A program made the translations under genes and the position numbers. The notes under the pieces were generated by a model that was given only the letters and a program-made list of their open reading frames with translations, did not search any database and was not told the origin of the DNA. From Deltaproteobacteria bacterium (GTDB taxonomy: Bacteria; Desulfobacterota; Syntrophia; Syntrophales; JACQWR01): a stretch of 64,000 nt of DNA. The stretch covers positions 1 to 64,000 of the forward strand of contig JACQWR010000006.1 in assembly GCA_016209105.1 (NCBI GenBank). The letters run 5' to 3'. Each line of letters opens with the position of its first letter. Positions within the stretch are counted from its first letter, which is position 1. Positions 53,164 to 62,279 of this stretch are shown here, piece after piece.

Positions 53164-53641
53164 GACCTTCCTCCTTTCACCGGGGAGATTCACTGCATCG
53201 TATTCGGGAAAATATGACGTGCCGCTTTGGCGATAAAAATGGAGCAACCGGGGGGCAAAAGCAATAATGATTGATGGTAAGATAATTGGTAGGCAATAAC
53301 TACCATATAGAAAGGCAGAATATTGCACCGAAACCATTTGCAGAACCGCTGCGATTTGCCGCGCGTGAGCCTTATATGCGAAGTTCCTGCAACCGCAAAA
53401 ACATAATCATAAATAAATGCTATCGCCAGTTGCCTATTGTTATTTGATGATATTTGTCCTATACTAAAAATAGTTTCTCCAGGAGATTGCTCCTGCGGGT
53501 GGTCCTAAGGGAATCCCGCAGCGAGCGCATTCCCCGCTGCTTGCTCAAGGGGTACGGGCGGATGATGAACGGGCCAATGGTTGAAGGTTCTCCGCAGTTT
53601 GTTGCAGAGAGTTCCGATACATGCTTTGTCAGAGAGAAAAT
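53164..53641. other. Intergenic region between divergent wrbA and NtrC-type gene
   Basis: 478 bp. Near the wrbA side, GGTAG-GCAATAA-CTACC (53288-53304) is a possible operator. A plus-strand promoter candidate is at 53437-53465. A degraded REP-like unit (CCCGCAGCGAGCGCATTCCC) occurs at about 53513-53560. No gene was seen. Confidence 0.5.
53437..53465 (+). promoter_or_regulatory. Candidate sigma-70 promoter for the signalling island
   Basis: TTGTTA (53437-53442) and TATACT (53460-53465) are separated by 17 bp. Matches are four of six and five of six to consensus. It lies 177 bp before the NtrC-type gene. Confidence 0.45.
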
Positions 53642-55027
53642 ATGAAAAGTGGCAGGATATTGATTGCGGATGATGACGATCTCAGCCGAAATAACCTGGC
53701 TGAGCTGCTTGTTGCGACAGGTTATGAAGTAACGGCGGTGGCCGACGGGCAGCAGGCCATGGACGCTTTAGTGGAAGATAAATATGATCTCGTCGTGACC
53801 GACCTTAGGATGCCCCGGGTGGATGGTCTGGAACTCCTTAAATTCCTGAAAGAGGTCAGCCCTGAGGTCGTCGTTATCATGATCACGGGTTACGGGACCG
53901 TGGATTCGGCGGTTAATGCCATGAAGCTGGGGGCGTTTGATTATATTACCAAGCCCCTGAAAGATGATCTTGTCAAACTGACCGTCACCCGTGCCCTGTC
54001 CTATGCCAAGCTGAAAGAGGAAAATATCATCCTCAGGGATAGCTTGAAGGAAAAATATGGCTTCGGCACGATGATAGGCTACAGTGATTGCATAAGGCGG
54101 GTTTTTGAAACCATTGAAAAGGTATCTTCAACGGACAGTACGGTTATTATCTATGGGGAGAGCGGTACGGGCAAGGAACTGGTGGCCAGGGCCATACATT
54201 TTAACAGTAACCGGAAAAATTTTCCTCTGGTGCCGGTAAATTGCGGCGCAATTCCCGAGGATTTGCTGGAGAGTGAGCTGTTTGGTCATGAAAAAGGAGC
54301 GTTTACCGGCGCCATACGCAATAGAGTAGGCCGTTTTGAACTTGCCCAGGGGGGTACCATCTTTCTCGATGAGATAGGCGATATGAGTCCCGCCCTCCAG
54401 GTTAAGGTGCTCCGCGTTATCCAGGAAAAACAATTTGAACGGATCGGCGGTGTAAAGACCATTAATGCCGATGTAAGAATTATTACAGCAACAAACCAGA
54501 ATCTGGAAAAGGCGGTCCAGGAAAAGAGGTTCAGGGAAGATCTCTTTTACCGGATCAACGTGATTCCCGTACATCTTCCGCCTCTCCGGGAGAGAGGTGC
54601 GGATATCCCTATCATGGCCAATCATTTCCTGCAGAAATTCAACAAATTGAAAAATAAAAACGTGACTATGATAAAACCGGAAGCCATGGATTACTTTATG
54701 CGTTACCCGTGGCCGGGGAACGTGAGGGAACTGGAAAATCTTATCGAAATGCTGGTGGTCATGAAAGAAGATGGTGACATCGGTGTTGATGATATTCCCA
54801 CCAAGATACTCAATTGTGGGAGCGGGGGATATGTTTCCGCAGATATAGAGATGCCTGCAGAAGGCATATGTTTCAATGATATGGTTTGTCAGTTTGAAAA
54901 AGAACTGCTCTTGAAAGCCTTGAAAAAAAGCGGGGGCATTAAAAACAGGGCTGCCAAGTACTTGAACTTAAACAGGACCACGCTCGTAGAAAAATTGAAG
55001 AGATTCAATATGATCGAAGGCGGCTGA
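53642..55027 (+). CDS. Sigma-54-dependent response regulator (NtrC family)
   Basis: 461 residues in three parts: a receiver (about 1-120; ADDDDLSR, VTDLRMPRVDG, KPL); an AAA+ ATPase with Walker A GESGTGKE at 172-179 and the sigma-54-contacting GAFTGA loop at 219-224; and a Fis-type helix-turn-helix near the end (KNRAAKYLNLNRTTLVEKLKR). All parts needed to activate sigma-54 promoters are intact. Its kinase is not adjacent; the hybrid kinase at 58.9 kb is the nearest on this strand. An in-frame ATG at 53621 is possible. A lone receiver gene follows after 17 bp. Confidence 0.93.
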   Translation: MKSGRILIADDDDLSRNNLAELLVATGYEVTAVADGQQAMDALVEDKYDLVVTDLRMPRVDGLELLKFLKEVSPEVVVIMITGYGTVDSAVNAMKLGAFDYITKPLKDDLVKLTVTRALSYAKLKEENIILRDSLKEKYGFGTMIGYSDCIRRVFETIEKVSSTDSTVIIYGESGTGKELVARAIHFNSNRKNFPLVPVNCGAIPEDLLESELFGHEKGAFTGAIRNRVGRFELAQGGTIFLDEIGDMSPALQVKVLRVIQEKQFERIGGVKTINADVRIITATNQNLEKAVQEKRFREDLFYRINVIPVHLPPLRERGADIPIMANHFLQKFNKLKNKNVTMIKPEAMDYFMRYPWPGNVRELENLIEMLVVMKEDGDIGVDDIPTKILNCGSGGYVSADIEMPAEGICFNDMVCQFEKELLLKALKKSGGIKNRAAKYLNLNRTTLVEKLKRFNMIEGG

Positions 55028-55044
55028 GCAGGGGAGCATTACCA

Positions 55045-55440
55045 ATGGAAAGAAAAATCCTGGTTGTGGATGATGAGACGGTAATCCGTGATTTGTTCGA
55101 TCAGATATTAAGCGCTGCCGGCTATGACGTTCGCGTGGCCGAGAGCGGGGAGCAGGCCCTGGGGATTCTGAAAGAGGAGCCGATTGAAGTTATATTCCTG
55201 GATCTTAAACTGTTCGGTATGAACGGCATTGAACTTTGCCGGCAGATTCGCAGCAATCATCCCCTTGCCATTATAAATGCCATAACCGGATGGGCGGCCC
55301 TTTTTGAAATCGAAGAATGCCGCGAAGCCGGTTTTGATGATTATTTTGTAAAACCTGTTGACATGGGGGTAATTTCCCGTGCCGTCGAAGGTGCTTTTGA
55401 AAGAATCGAACGATGGAAAAGGAAATACCCTCGTAAATAG
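55045..55440 (+). CDS. Single-domain response regulator
   Basis: 131 residues, receiver only: VVDDETVIRD, phospho-acceptor in IFLDLKLFGMNG, and KPVD. The hydroxyl residue and lysine are kept. It follows the NtrC-type gene closely (17 bp) and probably shares its transcript. With no output domain it may be a phosphate sink or contact a kinase or motor. Confidence 0.9.
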   Translation: MERKILVVDDETVIRDLFDQILSAAGYDVRVAESGEQALGILKEEPIEVIFLDLKLFGMNGIELCRQIRSNHPLAIINAITGWAALFEIEECREAGFDDYFVKPVDMGVISRAVEGAFERIERWKRKYPRK

Positions 55441-55985
55441 GTGCCAGTTGTTCCTCTTCTCACTCGTAACTGCCCATAAAATGCAAAAAATGCCATAATT
55501 GCCACCCGCTCCATTTTTCTTCCTTTTATATAAAATTTATCCCTCTTACCTTTCAAACCTCCCGGAACAATCTTTATTTTTACTATTAAAGTTATTTTAT
55601 CGATATGCCGAATATATTGGCATATTGTTTGAATAAACATTTTACGGGATATGCTTGCGTTTCCAAGCATCGCTAACGTCTCCGAAATACAGCGGAAGTA
55701 AAATACTTCATTCCCCCCTCCGCTTCGCTCCGGGGGGAATGCGCGACTTGAGCAGCTCACTCATGATTCTCCCTCCGCTCCGCTGCGGGGAGAACCAGGA
55801 GTTCGAACAGATGCCTCTCCGGGGCACTGCTCAACTCGCGTAATAAAATCCGGGGATGAGGTGACATGGAGGCAAGGGAAAAGCATGAAAGTTTGTTTAG
55901 TAAGTTAGAAATTATTTTCTGCGTCTGGCAGAAAATAATTTCGTTAACGCACTTATCCCGTTTATCGGGGTTAGGGGGGTAAGCT
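55441..55985. other. Intergenic region with several palindromes
   Basis: 545 bp with no supported gene. An A+T-rich first part (about 55500-55640) is followed by ATTCCCCCC/GGGGGGAAT (55710-55740) and a similar hairpin around TTCTCCC/GGGAGAA (55771-55795), then the stem-loop element at 55901-55975. No clear promoter was identified for the HTH-cheW pair. Confidence 0.5.
55901..55975 (-). repeat. Second copy of the 78-bp stem-loop element (inverted)
   Basis: The same perfect 14-bp stem as the copy at 2560 occurs here (55908-55921 with 55929-55942) around a 7-bp loop, with the CGTTAACGCAC and CCCGTTTATCGGGGTTAGG flanks in reverse orientation. Its end abuts the GGGGGG ribosome site of the next gene, 10 bp before the ATG. 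Confidence 0.65.
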
Positions 55986-56198
55986 ATGACTAAAATAGTT
56001 ACAACAAAAGAATTGGCTCAATTTCTCAGATTGACGGAGTCGACCATATGCAAGTTGGTTGCAGATGGACAACTTCCCGGGTTCAAGATCGGTGACTCTT
56101 GGCGATTCGATATGGATGAAATAATGCAGCATATTTCAGAAGCCAAAAACGCAGCGAAACAAAAAAGGGTGGCAAATAAATCCGTAAGAAAGGGGTAA
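55986..56198 (+). CDS. Excisionase-family HTH DNA-binding protein
   Basis: 70 residues. The MerR-like/excisionase helix-turn-helix reads TTKELAQFLRLTESTICKLV, then DGQLPGFKIGDSWRFDMDEI, as in HTH_17 proteins, and ends in a Lys/Arg-rich tail. The family includes phage Xis but also many bacterial regulators. It is 8 bp before cheW, so the two are co-transcribed, and no integrase is near, so a regulatory role is more likely than excision. The domain is related to the N-terminus of the HTH-receiver gene at 61514. Confidence 0.88.
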   Translation: MTKIVTTKELAQFLRLTESTICKLVADGQLPGFKIGDSWRFDMDEIMQHISEAKNAAKQKRVANKSVRKG

Positions 56199-56206
56199 CG
56201 AACGAT

Positions 56207-56722
56207 ATGAGGGAAGAACTTAAGGCAATGGGCGAGGTAGTGAGATCAATGACGGAACGTGACGGGAAGTATCTTACCTTTTCACTGGCGGGAGAGGAGT
56301 ACGGAATCGGCATATTGAAGGTGAAGGAGATCATCGGGATGATGGCGATAACGATGGTTCCGCAAACGCCTTCATTTGTGAAGGGAGTCATCAACTTGCG
56401 TGGCAAAGTCATCCCCGTGGTGGACCTGCGTTTAAAGTTCGCCCTGGAGGCCATGGATTACATGGAGCGGACCTGCATCATTGTTGTGGAGATAGGACGT
56501 GAAAACGGCCACGTATTGATAGGGATCGTGGTGGATTCCGTATCGGAAGTATTGAATATCAAGGCAGGGGATATCGAGGAGACGCCGAACTTTGGGAACC
56601 GGTTGAACACGGATTATATCATGGGGATGGCGAAGGCCGGGGGTGGCATCAAGATACTGCTCGATATTGACAAAGTGTTGAACGACGAGTCTTTGGACGG
56701 TGTGGGAAAGGCGGCGGCATAA
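56207..56722 (+). CDS. cheW: CheW chemotaxis coupling protein
   Basis: 171 residues, two SH3-like barrels. Conserved features are LTFSLAGEEYGIGILKVKEII, MVPQTPSFVKGVINLRGKVI and LRLKFALE. CheW links chemoreceptors to the CheA kinase. A chemoreceptor gene follows about 300 bp later. No cheA is in the window, so CheA must be encoded elsewhere. Confidence 0.94.
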   Translation: MREELKAMGEVVRSMTERDGKYLTFSLAGEEYGIGILKVKEIIGMMAITMVPQTPSFVKGVINLRGKVIPVVDLRLKFALEAMDYMERTCIIVVEIGRENGHVLIGIVVDSVSEVLNIKAGDIEETPNFGNRLNTDYIMGMAKAGGGIKILLDIDKVLNDESLDGVGKAAA

Positions 56723-57024
56723 AAGATGGGCATCCCCCGTTAAGCAACGGGACGCTTCGGTCTACCCGGGTGCGTCCCCGTAAGCCCCGCTCTCCGAGGG
56801 GTGAGCTTCACTATTGGTATGAAACAAAATTGCCGGGGATTTAAAAAATGCGCCTTCAGCCGGGAAGGCAAAAACCAGCGAACTCGGTGAATTGGTGAAT
56901 CCGGCAGCGCTTACCCCGCAGCGTGCTGCAGGGTAAGCGCACGAATATTTAATCATATAGAATCTTCAACTGGTTGGGAGGAATACTGTCTGAGGGATGG
57001 GAATTGTTTTTCCAAGGAGTAAAA
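56723..57024. other. Intergenic region with hairpins
   Basis: 302 bp between cheW and the chemoreceptor. It holds a G+C-rich hairpin (AAGCCCCGCTC, then GGGGTGAGCTTCAC) at about 56782-56812 and the REP-like palindrome at 56907-56940. No gene or clear promoter was seen. Confidence 0.5.
56907..56940. repeat. REP-like palindrome copy
   Basis: GCGCTTACCCCGCAGC (56907-56922) pairs with GCTGCAGGGTAAGCGC (56925-56940), a 16-bp stem with one G-U pair and a two-base gap. Confidence 0.6.
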
Positions 57025-58626
57025 ATGGGACGTAATGTAAAACTATCCACCAAAATACTTTCGCTCTGTGTCGGCATTGTTGTCTGTTTTAGTCTTCTTT
57101 TTGTGTGGGTTTTCCCCATGTTCCAGAAGAGTGTGGAAAACTCGAAATACGCAAAAACCAAGGAGCTGGTTGAAGTTGCCTGCGGCGTGCTGGAATATTA
57201 CGCCGCACAGGCCGGAACCAATGCCATACCTGTGGAGGAAGCAAAGAAACGGGCGATAGAAACGGTCAAAAAATTGAGGTACGGCCAGAAGGATTATTTT
57301 TGGATCAACGATATGCACCCCCGGATGATCATGCATCCCTTCAAACCGGAACTGGATGGTCAGGATCTGTCGGACTACAAGGATCCCAACGGTAAGCGGC
57401 TCTTTGTAGCCTTTGTGAATGCTTGCAGGGGTGGCGGTGCCGGCTTTGTGGATTACTATTGGCCGAAACCCGGTGAAAGCAAGCCGGTGCCCAAGATTTC
57501 CTACGTTAAGGCCTTCCCGGAATGGGGGTGGATCATCGGCAGCGGTATATATCTCAATGATATGAATGAGGTGGAGACTAATTTTTTACACGATGCCTTC
57601 TTTATTGCGATGATAGCGGGTTTGCTCATTATTGTCAGTCTGATCTTATCGTTTTTCATGAGCCGCTCCATAGGGCGTTACATAAAAAAGGTGGCGGAGA
57701 GTCTCACCGAGGGGACGGCACAGGTTGTGGCGGCTGCGGCGCAGGTATCTTCGACGTCTCAGACGCTGGCGGAAGGGGCAAGCGAACAGGCGTCTTCACT
57801 GGAAGAAACATCGTCAACATTGGAAGAAATGTCGTCAATGACGAAGCAGAATGCAGACAATGCCGGCGAGGCGAGGGCGATGATGGGAGAGGCCCAGCGG
57901 ATTGTCGGGAAGGTCAGCAATCATATGGAGGAGATGACGCGCGCGATAGGCGAAATAACGGTGTCCAGCGAGGAGACGGGCAAGATTATAAAGACGATAG
58001 ACGAGATAGCCTTTCAGACGAATTTGCTGGCGCTGAATGCGGCGGTTGAGGCGGCACGCGCCGGGGAGGCGGGGGCGGGATTTGCGGTGGTTGCGGATGA
58101 GGTGCGGAATCTGGCGTTACGTTCGGCGAAGGCGGCGAAGACCACGAACGAGTTGATAGAAAACACCATGAAGGCGGTACGGAACGGCAGTGAGCTGACG
58201 AAATCCACCCAGGAAGCGTTTCGGGAGAACATAGAGGTATCGGGTAAAATCAGTCATTTGGTGGAAGAGATTGCGACGGCTTCTCAGGAGCAGGCAGAGG
58301 GGATATCGCAGGTGAACAAGGCGGTAGCGGAAATGGACAAAGTGACTCAGCGGACTGCGGCCAGCGCCGAAGAGACGGCGAGTTCTTCCGAAGAGATGAG
58401 ATCACAGGCCGAGCAGATGAAGAGATATGTGGGAGAACTTACCGTCCTTGTTGGGGGAAAGGGGAGGGACATGAAGACAACCGGCAATCAGGGTGTAGGC
58501 GCTGGTGGAAGAAAGCGGGCCGGCGCCGGGAAGGATGCATACGGAGTGCCCGCCATCGCTGCCGGTCACAAAATCCGTCCCGAGCGGGTCATCCCTCTTC
58601 ATGATGGCGATTTTAAAGACTTTTAG
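57025..58626 (+). CDS. Methyl-accepting chemotaxis protein with sCache domain
   Basis: 533 residues from the ATG after AAGGAGTAAAA. A first membrane helix (about 8-27) leads to a periplasmic single Cache domain ([20 protein letters not shown] is its hallmark, about 80-100), then a second helix near 190-210 and the cytoplasmic signalling region. The kinase-binding tip [20 protein letters not shown] is perfectly typical, with flanking Glu/Gln methylation sites ([15 protein letters not shown]). sCache_2 receptors often bind small organic acids, in keeping with the many carboxylate transporters here; ligand not known. Confidence 0.93.
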   Translation: MGRNVKLSTKILSLCVGIVVCFSLLFVWVFPMFQKSVENSKYAKTKELVEVACGVLEYYAAQAGTNAIPVEEAKKRAIETVKKLRYGQKDYFWINDMHPRMIMHPFKPELDGQDLSDYKDPNGKRLFVAFVNACRGGGAGFVDYYWPKPGESKPVPKISYVKAFPEWGWIIGSGIYLNDMNEVETNFLHDAFFIAMIAGLLIIVSLILSFFMSRSIGRYIKKVAESLTEGTAQVVAAAAQVSSTSQTLAEGASEQASSLEETSSTLEEMSSMTKQNADNAGEARAMMGEAQRIVGKVSNHMEEMTRAIGEITVSSEETGKIIKTIDEIAFQTNLLALNAAVEAARAGEAGAGFAVVADEVRNLALRSAKAAKTTNELIENTMKAVRNGSELTKSTQEAFRENIEVSGKISHLVEEIATASQEQAEGISQVNKAVAEMDKVTQRTAASAEETASSSEEMRSQAEQMKRYVGELTVLVGGKGRDMKTTGNQGVGAGGRKRAGAGKDAYGVPAIAAGHKIRPERVIPLHDGDFKDF

Positions 58627-58893
58627 CTTTTTTCACATTGTTCTGAAAACGTGAAGGGAATCCTGGCGCTTTCGAGACAAGGGATTGGGACCGGGATTTT
58701 TCAACAGAACATTATGATATTGAAACCCACGAGATGCCTCCTTGCATATGGTGTTATTGCCTTTTTGATCGGTGTCGCTCGTATTGTAGACAGGGGGATA
58801 TGCCTACAATTTTGGGGAAGCGGACGTTGGGGGAGGGCGGGCGCGGGATGCCTCACCCTCTGAGCGGGGAGTTTCCCTTCCCTGGGGTTAGTC

Positions 58894-61365
58894 ATGGAGA
58901 TTCTCATGCAGAGACAACAATCCGGATCGCGTGGCGGACTGAATAGTTCGACTCTGAAAAGTCAGACGCTGGCAGAACGTTACGAATACCTGAACAGGTA
59001 TGCAAACGATAGTATCTTTATCATCGAACATAACGGCAGGATTGTAGAAGCAAATGAGCATGCGGTATTCTCCTACGGCTATGCACTTGATGAATTGCTG
59101 GACATGAACATCAGAGAAATCAGGGCATCGGAAACCCTCAACCTTCTTAATGCGGAAATGGAGAGGATATTAGCAGGCGAAGGGATGATATTTGAAACGG
59201 TCCACCGGCGGAAGAACGGTACGACATTTCCGGTGGAGGTAAGCTCACGAGGTGTATCCTTGGGAGGTGAAAATTATTTCCTGAGTATTATACGTGATAT
59301 TACTGACCGGAAGTTGGCTGAAGAGAAAATAATCCGTCTCAACCGGATGTATGCCTTCATCAGCGAAATCAATCATGCCATTGTGCGCGTACGGAGCCGG
59401 GAAGAACTCTTTGAGGAAATCTGCCGGATTGCCGCGGAATACGGCAAATTCCATATGGCATGGATCGGTCTGGTGGATAATGAGCAGAGGTCAGTGAAGC
59501 CGTTTTGCCAAACGGACGAGACGTTTGCATTGAGAGAAATACCCGTCGCCGAGGATGGTGAACAAGCAGGGCTTAGCCCATTCGGAAGGACCGTCAGAGA
59601 ATGTCGGTGCGTTGTCTGCAACGATGTGCAGAGTGACCGGACACTATCACCATGGCGCGATGAATTAACACGCATCTCCTGCCGTTCCCTGGCAATGGTG
59701 CCTTTTCAGTGTCAGGGCCATATTGTGGGGATCCTCAATGTTTATACCCAGGAAAAGGATTTTTTTGACGAAAAGGAAGTGAGGTTGCTGGAAGAGATCG
59801 GGATGGACGTCTCTTTTGCGCTGGAAAAAATGGAAAACGACGCTCAATGCGAGCGCGCCGAAGAGGAATTACGGGCTGCAGATGCCCGCTACCGCGTTCT
59901 CTTTGAATCGGCGCCGGTAGGGGTTAACATCATTGACCCGGAAACGAGAGCCCCCCTGCAGTTTAACGATATTACCTGCCGTCAGCTCGGTTACACGCGG
60001 GAAGAATTTTCCCGTCTTAAAGTATTCGATTGGGAAATCTCCTGTTCCCAGGCAGATCTTTATATGGCGGATGTCCTCCGCAGGGGGCAAGGTACCTATG
60101 AAACCCAGCACCGGACGAAGAACGGCGAAACAAGACAGGTCATAATTACAGCGCGGGTAATCGAACTGGGGGGGAGGCCTGTTTTTTATTGTATTGTCCA
60201 GGATATGACAGAACGAAAACGCCTGGAATCGCAACTCATTCAATCGCAAAAAATGGAAGCCATCGGCAATCTGGCCAGCGGCATTGCCCATGATTTTAAT
60301 AATCTGCTCATGGGTATCCAGGGGCGTTCATCTCTTCTTCTGCTTGATATGGAAGACACCCACCCCCACTACCGGAAGCTCAAGAGTATTGAGGAGTACG
60401 TACAAAGCGGCAAGGAACTCACCAGGCATCTTCTGGCGTTTGTAACGGGTGGGAAACCCGAGGTCAAAACAACGAACATGAATGAATTGGTTGAGAAGGT
60501 TTCCTTGATGTTCGGTCAAACCAGAAAGGAAATAACCGTTCACCGGAAATATACGGCAGATCTATTTATGGTGAAGGTTGACCGGGGGCAGATGGAGCAG
60601 GTACTATTAAATCTTTTCGTTAATGCTTGGCAGGCGATGCCCGGCGGCGGGGAGCTCTACCTGGCCACGGAGAACGTTATCCTCGATCACGTCTATGTGA
60701 AGCCCTTTTCCATTGAACCGGGGAATTTTGTGAAAATCTCCGTCACCGATACCGGCATTGGCATGGATGGAAAAACGAAAGAGAGGATATTCGAGCCTTT
60801 TTTTACCACCAAAGAAACGGGAATGGGAACCGGTCTTGGCCTTACTACGGTCTACGGCATCGTAAAGGGGCATGGCGGCATAGTAAACGTGTACAGTGAA
60901 AAAGACGTAGGAACAGTTTTCAACGTATATCTCCCCATTTCCGGAGAGAAACAATTGGTAGAAGAAAAGAACATGAAAGACAAGATACTGAAAGGGAAAG
61001 AGGTCATTCTCCTTGTGGATGATGAGGAAATGATCATTGAGGTGACAAAAGAAATACTGGAGGTTCTTGGCTACCGGGTTCTGGTAGCCAGCGGCGGAGA
61101 GGAAGCCGTAAACATTTATCGGGAGAGAAACGGCGAGATAGATCTCGTCATTCTGGATATGATGATGCCCGCTATGGGCGGTAAAGAGGCTTTTGAGATT
61201 CTTAAAGAGATCCGGCCTGATATCAAGGTAATTCTTGCCAGCGGCTACAATATTGACGGGCGGCCGGCAAAAATGTTGGCGCAGGGGTGCAGCGCGTTTA
61301 TCCAGAAACCGTTTAGCATCGAAGGTTTGTCACAGAAAATAAGGGATGTTCTTGAGGGGAAATAG
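58894..61365 (+). CDS. Hybrid sensor histidine kinase (PAS-GAF-PAS-HisKA-HATPase-REC)
   Basis: 823 residues, no membrane helix, so cytoplasmic. Order: PAS (about 20-140), GAF (about 155-310; SRSLAMVPFQCQGHIVGILN), second PAS (about 325-440; ending QDMTERKRLE), dimerisation domain with His in IAHDFNNLLMG (about 465), ATPase (DTGIGMDG, GMGTGLGLTT), and a C-terminal receiver (about 700-820; VDDEEMI, VILDMMMPAMGG, KPF). The first ATG at 58894 contains GGAG placed well for an ATG at 58906, which may be the true start. Phosphate likely moves to its own receiver and then elsewhere. Confidence 0.92.
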   Translation: MEILMQRQQSGSRGGLNSSTLKSQTLAERYEYLNRYANDSIFIIEHNGRIVEANEHAVFSYGYALDELLDMNIREIRASETLNLLNAEMERILAGEGMIFETVHRRKNGTTFPVEVSSRGVSLGGENYFLSIIRDITDRKLAEEKIIRLNRMYAFISEINHAIVRVRSREELFEEICRIAAEYGKFHMAWIGLVDNEQRSVKPFCQTDETFALREIPVAEDGEQAGLSPFGRTVRECRCVVCNDVQSDRTLSPWRDELTRISCRSLAMVPFQCQGHIVGILNVYTQEKDFFDEKEVRLLEEIGMDVSFALEKMENDAQCERAEEELRAADARYRVLFESAPVGVNIIDPETRAPLQFNDITCRQLGYTREEFSRLKVFDWEISCSQADLYMADVLRRGQGTYETQHRTKNGETRQVIITARVIELGGRPVFYCIVQDMTERKRLESQLIQSQKMEAIGNLASGIAHDFNNLLMGIQGRSSLLLLDMEDTHPHYRKLKSIEEYVQSGKELTRHLLAFVTGGKPEVKTTNMNELVEKVSLMFGQTRKEITVHRKYTADLFMVKVDRGQMEQVLLNLFVNAWQAMPGGGELYLATENVILDHVYVKPFSIEPGNFVKISVTDTGIGMDGKTKERIFEPFFTTKETGMGTGLGLTTVYGIVKGHGGIVNVYSEKDVGTVFNVYLPISGEKQLVEEKNMKDKILKGKEVILLVDDEEMIIEVTKEILEVLGYRVLVASGGEEAVNIYRERNGEIDLVILDMMMPAMGGKEAFEILKEIRPDIKVILASGYNIDGRPAKMLAQGCSAFIQKPFSIEGLSQKIRDVLEGK

Positions 61366-61461
61366 AAAAGAATGTCATCAACGGATTAAAGATCATCCTT
61401 AATTTACGGTGAAAAATCTTCGATACTATTTAAAGTTTCTCAGACATTCTGCCGATGGAAC

Positions 61462-61477
61462 GGGTACATTTGTTGCA
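61462..61477 (+). promoter_or_regulatory. Candidate sigma-54 promoter before the HTH-receiver gene
   Basis: GGGTACATTTGTTGCA aligns with the -24/-12 pattern TGGCAC-N5-TTGCA: the invariant GG and GC doublets are ten bases apart and nine of twelve conserved bases agree. The ATG lies 37 bp after it. An NtrC-type activator is encoded 8 kb upstream. Confidence 0.45.
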
Positions 61478-61513
61478 TTCGCTTAATTAGTTGCGCACCG
61501 AAAGGTTTATGCT

Positions 61514-62104
61514 ATGGCGAAGTTGTTCTACTCGACATCGGAAGTGGCAAATATATTCAGGGTAAACAGGGTTACGATCTACCGATGGGTCAAGGACGGC
61601 AAGGTTAAGGCCTATGGCATAGGCAAGCATCTGAAAATCCCTCTTTCAGAAGTCGAGCGGCTGCTGAAAGAATTCGGGTTCGCCGACATGGTTGTAGAAG
61701 ACGGCAATAATGACCCGGCAAAAGACGGCGTAAGGAAAAAACTGGTTGTGGCTATTGACGATGATAAGCACATCCTTATGCTCATCAAAGAGCTGTTCAA
61801 AAGGAAAAGGCTCCATGAGCTCTGCCACCTGAAGACGTTTTCCGACAGTCTGGAGGCGGCCATGCGGATCGGCAGAGAAAAACCGGACGTGATCTTACTG
61901 GATATCGCTATGCCAGGGATCAACGGCTTCGAACTTGTGGAAAAAATAGAAAAGATCAACAAGGATGTAAGAATCGTAATTATGACTGCCTATCCTGCTG
62001 ATAAACTAACTGATTTTTCGGAGGGCGTGAAAATTTTTCAATGTCTGGCAAAGCCGATCTCTTCCGAAGAGTTATACAAAACCATCGTTTCCGCTCTCAA
62101 CTGA
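61514..62104 (+). CDS. Excisionase-type HTH fused to a receiver domain
   Basis: 196 residues. Residues 1-55 are a MerR-like/excisionase helix-turn-helix (YSTSEVANIFRVNRVTIYRW, then VKDGKVKAYGIGKHLKI); after a short acidic linker a full receiver domain follows (about 75-195; AIDDDKHI, phospho-acceptor in ILLDIAMPGING, MTAYPA, AKPIS). Response regulators usually have the receiver first; here the DNA-binding domain precedes it. It lies between a hybrid kinase and a chemoreceptor, and a free HTH protein of the same type precedes cheW at 55986. Confidence 0.9.
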   Translation: MAKLFYSTSEVANIFRVNRVTIYRWVKDGKVKAYGIGKHLKIPLSEVERLLKEFGFADMVVEDGNNDPAKDGVRKKLVVAIDDDKHILMLIKELFKRKRLHELCHLKTFSDSLEAAMRIGREKPDVILLDIAMPGINGFELVEKIEKINKDVRIVIMTAYPADKLTDFSEGVKIFQCLAKPISSEELYKTIVSALN

Positions 62105-62279
62105 GCGGTGGGAGCTTTTATTATGAGTGCTAAGAGGCAAGATCAAGTTTGGCCGTCACGGGGCCACAGGTTGGTCCGGACGAAGTGTTTACGCGACTAC
62201 CGGAGAGAAAACATTCAAGAAGTTCAATGGCTGACATTGTAGAGAAAAAGAATTTTTGCAGGGAGGAGGTAAGGGGAAA

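Noticed and set aside
55986-56198. Excisionase-like protein as evidence of a prophage or integrative element
   Set aside because: No integrase, attachment repeats or phage genes are near; the HTH type is common in ordinary regulators and it is coupled to cheW.
58651-58863. Possible 70-residue plus-strand gene between the chemoreceptor and hybrid kinase
   Set aside because: No ribosome site, and the end is low-complexity Gly/Arg from a G-rich spacer.
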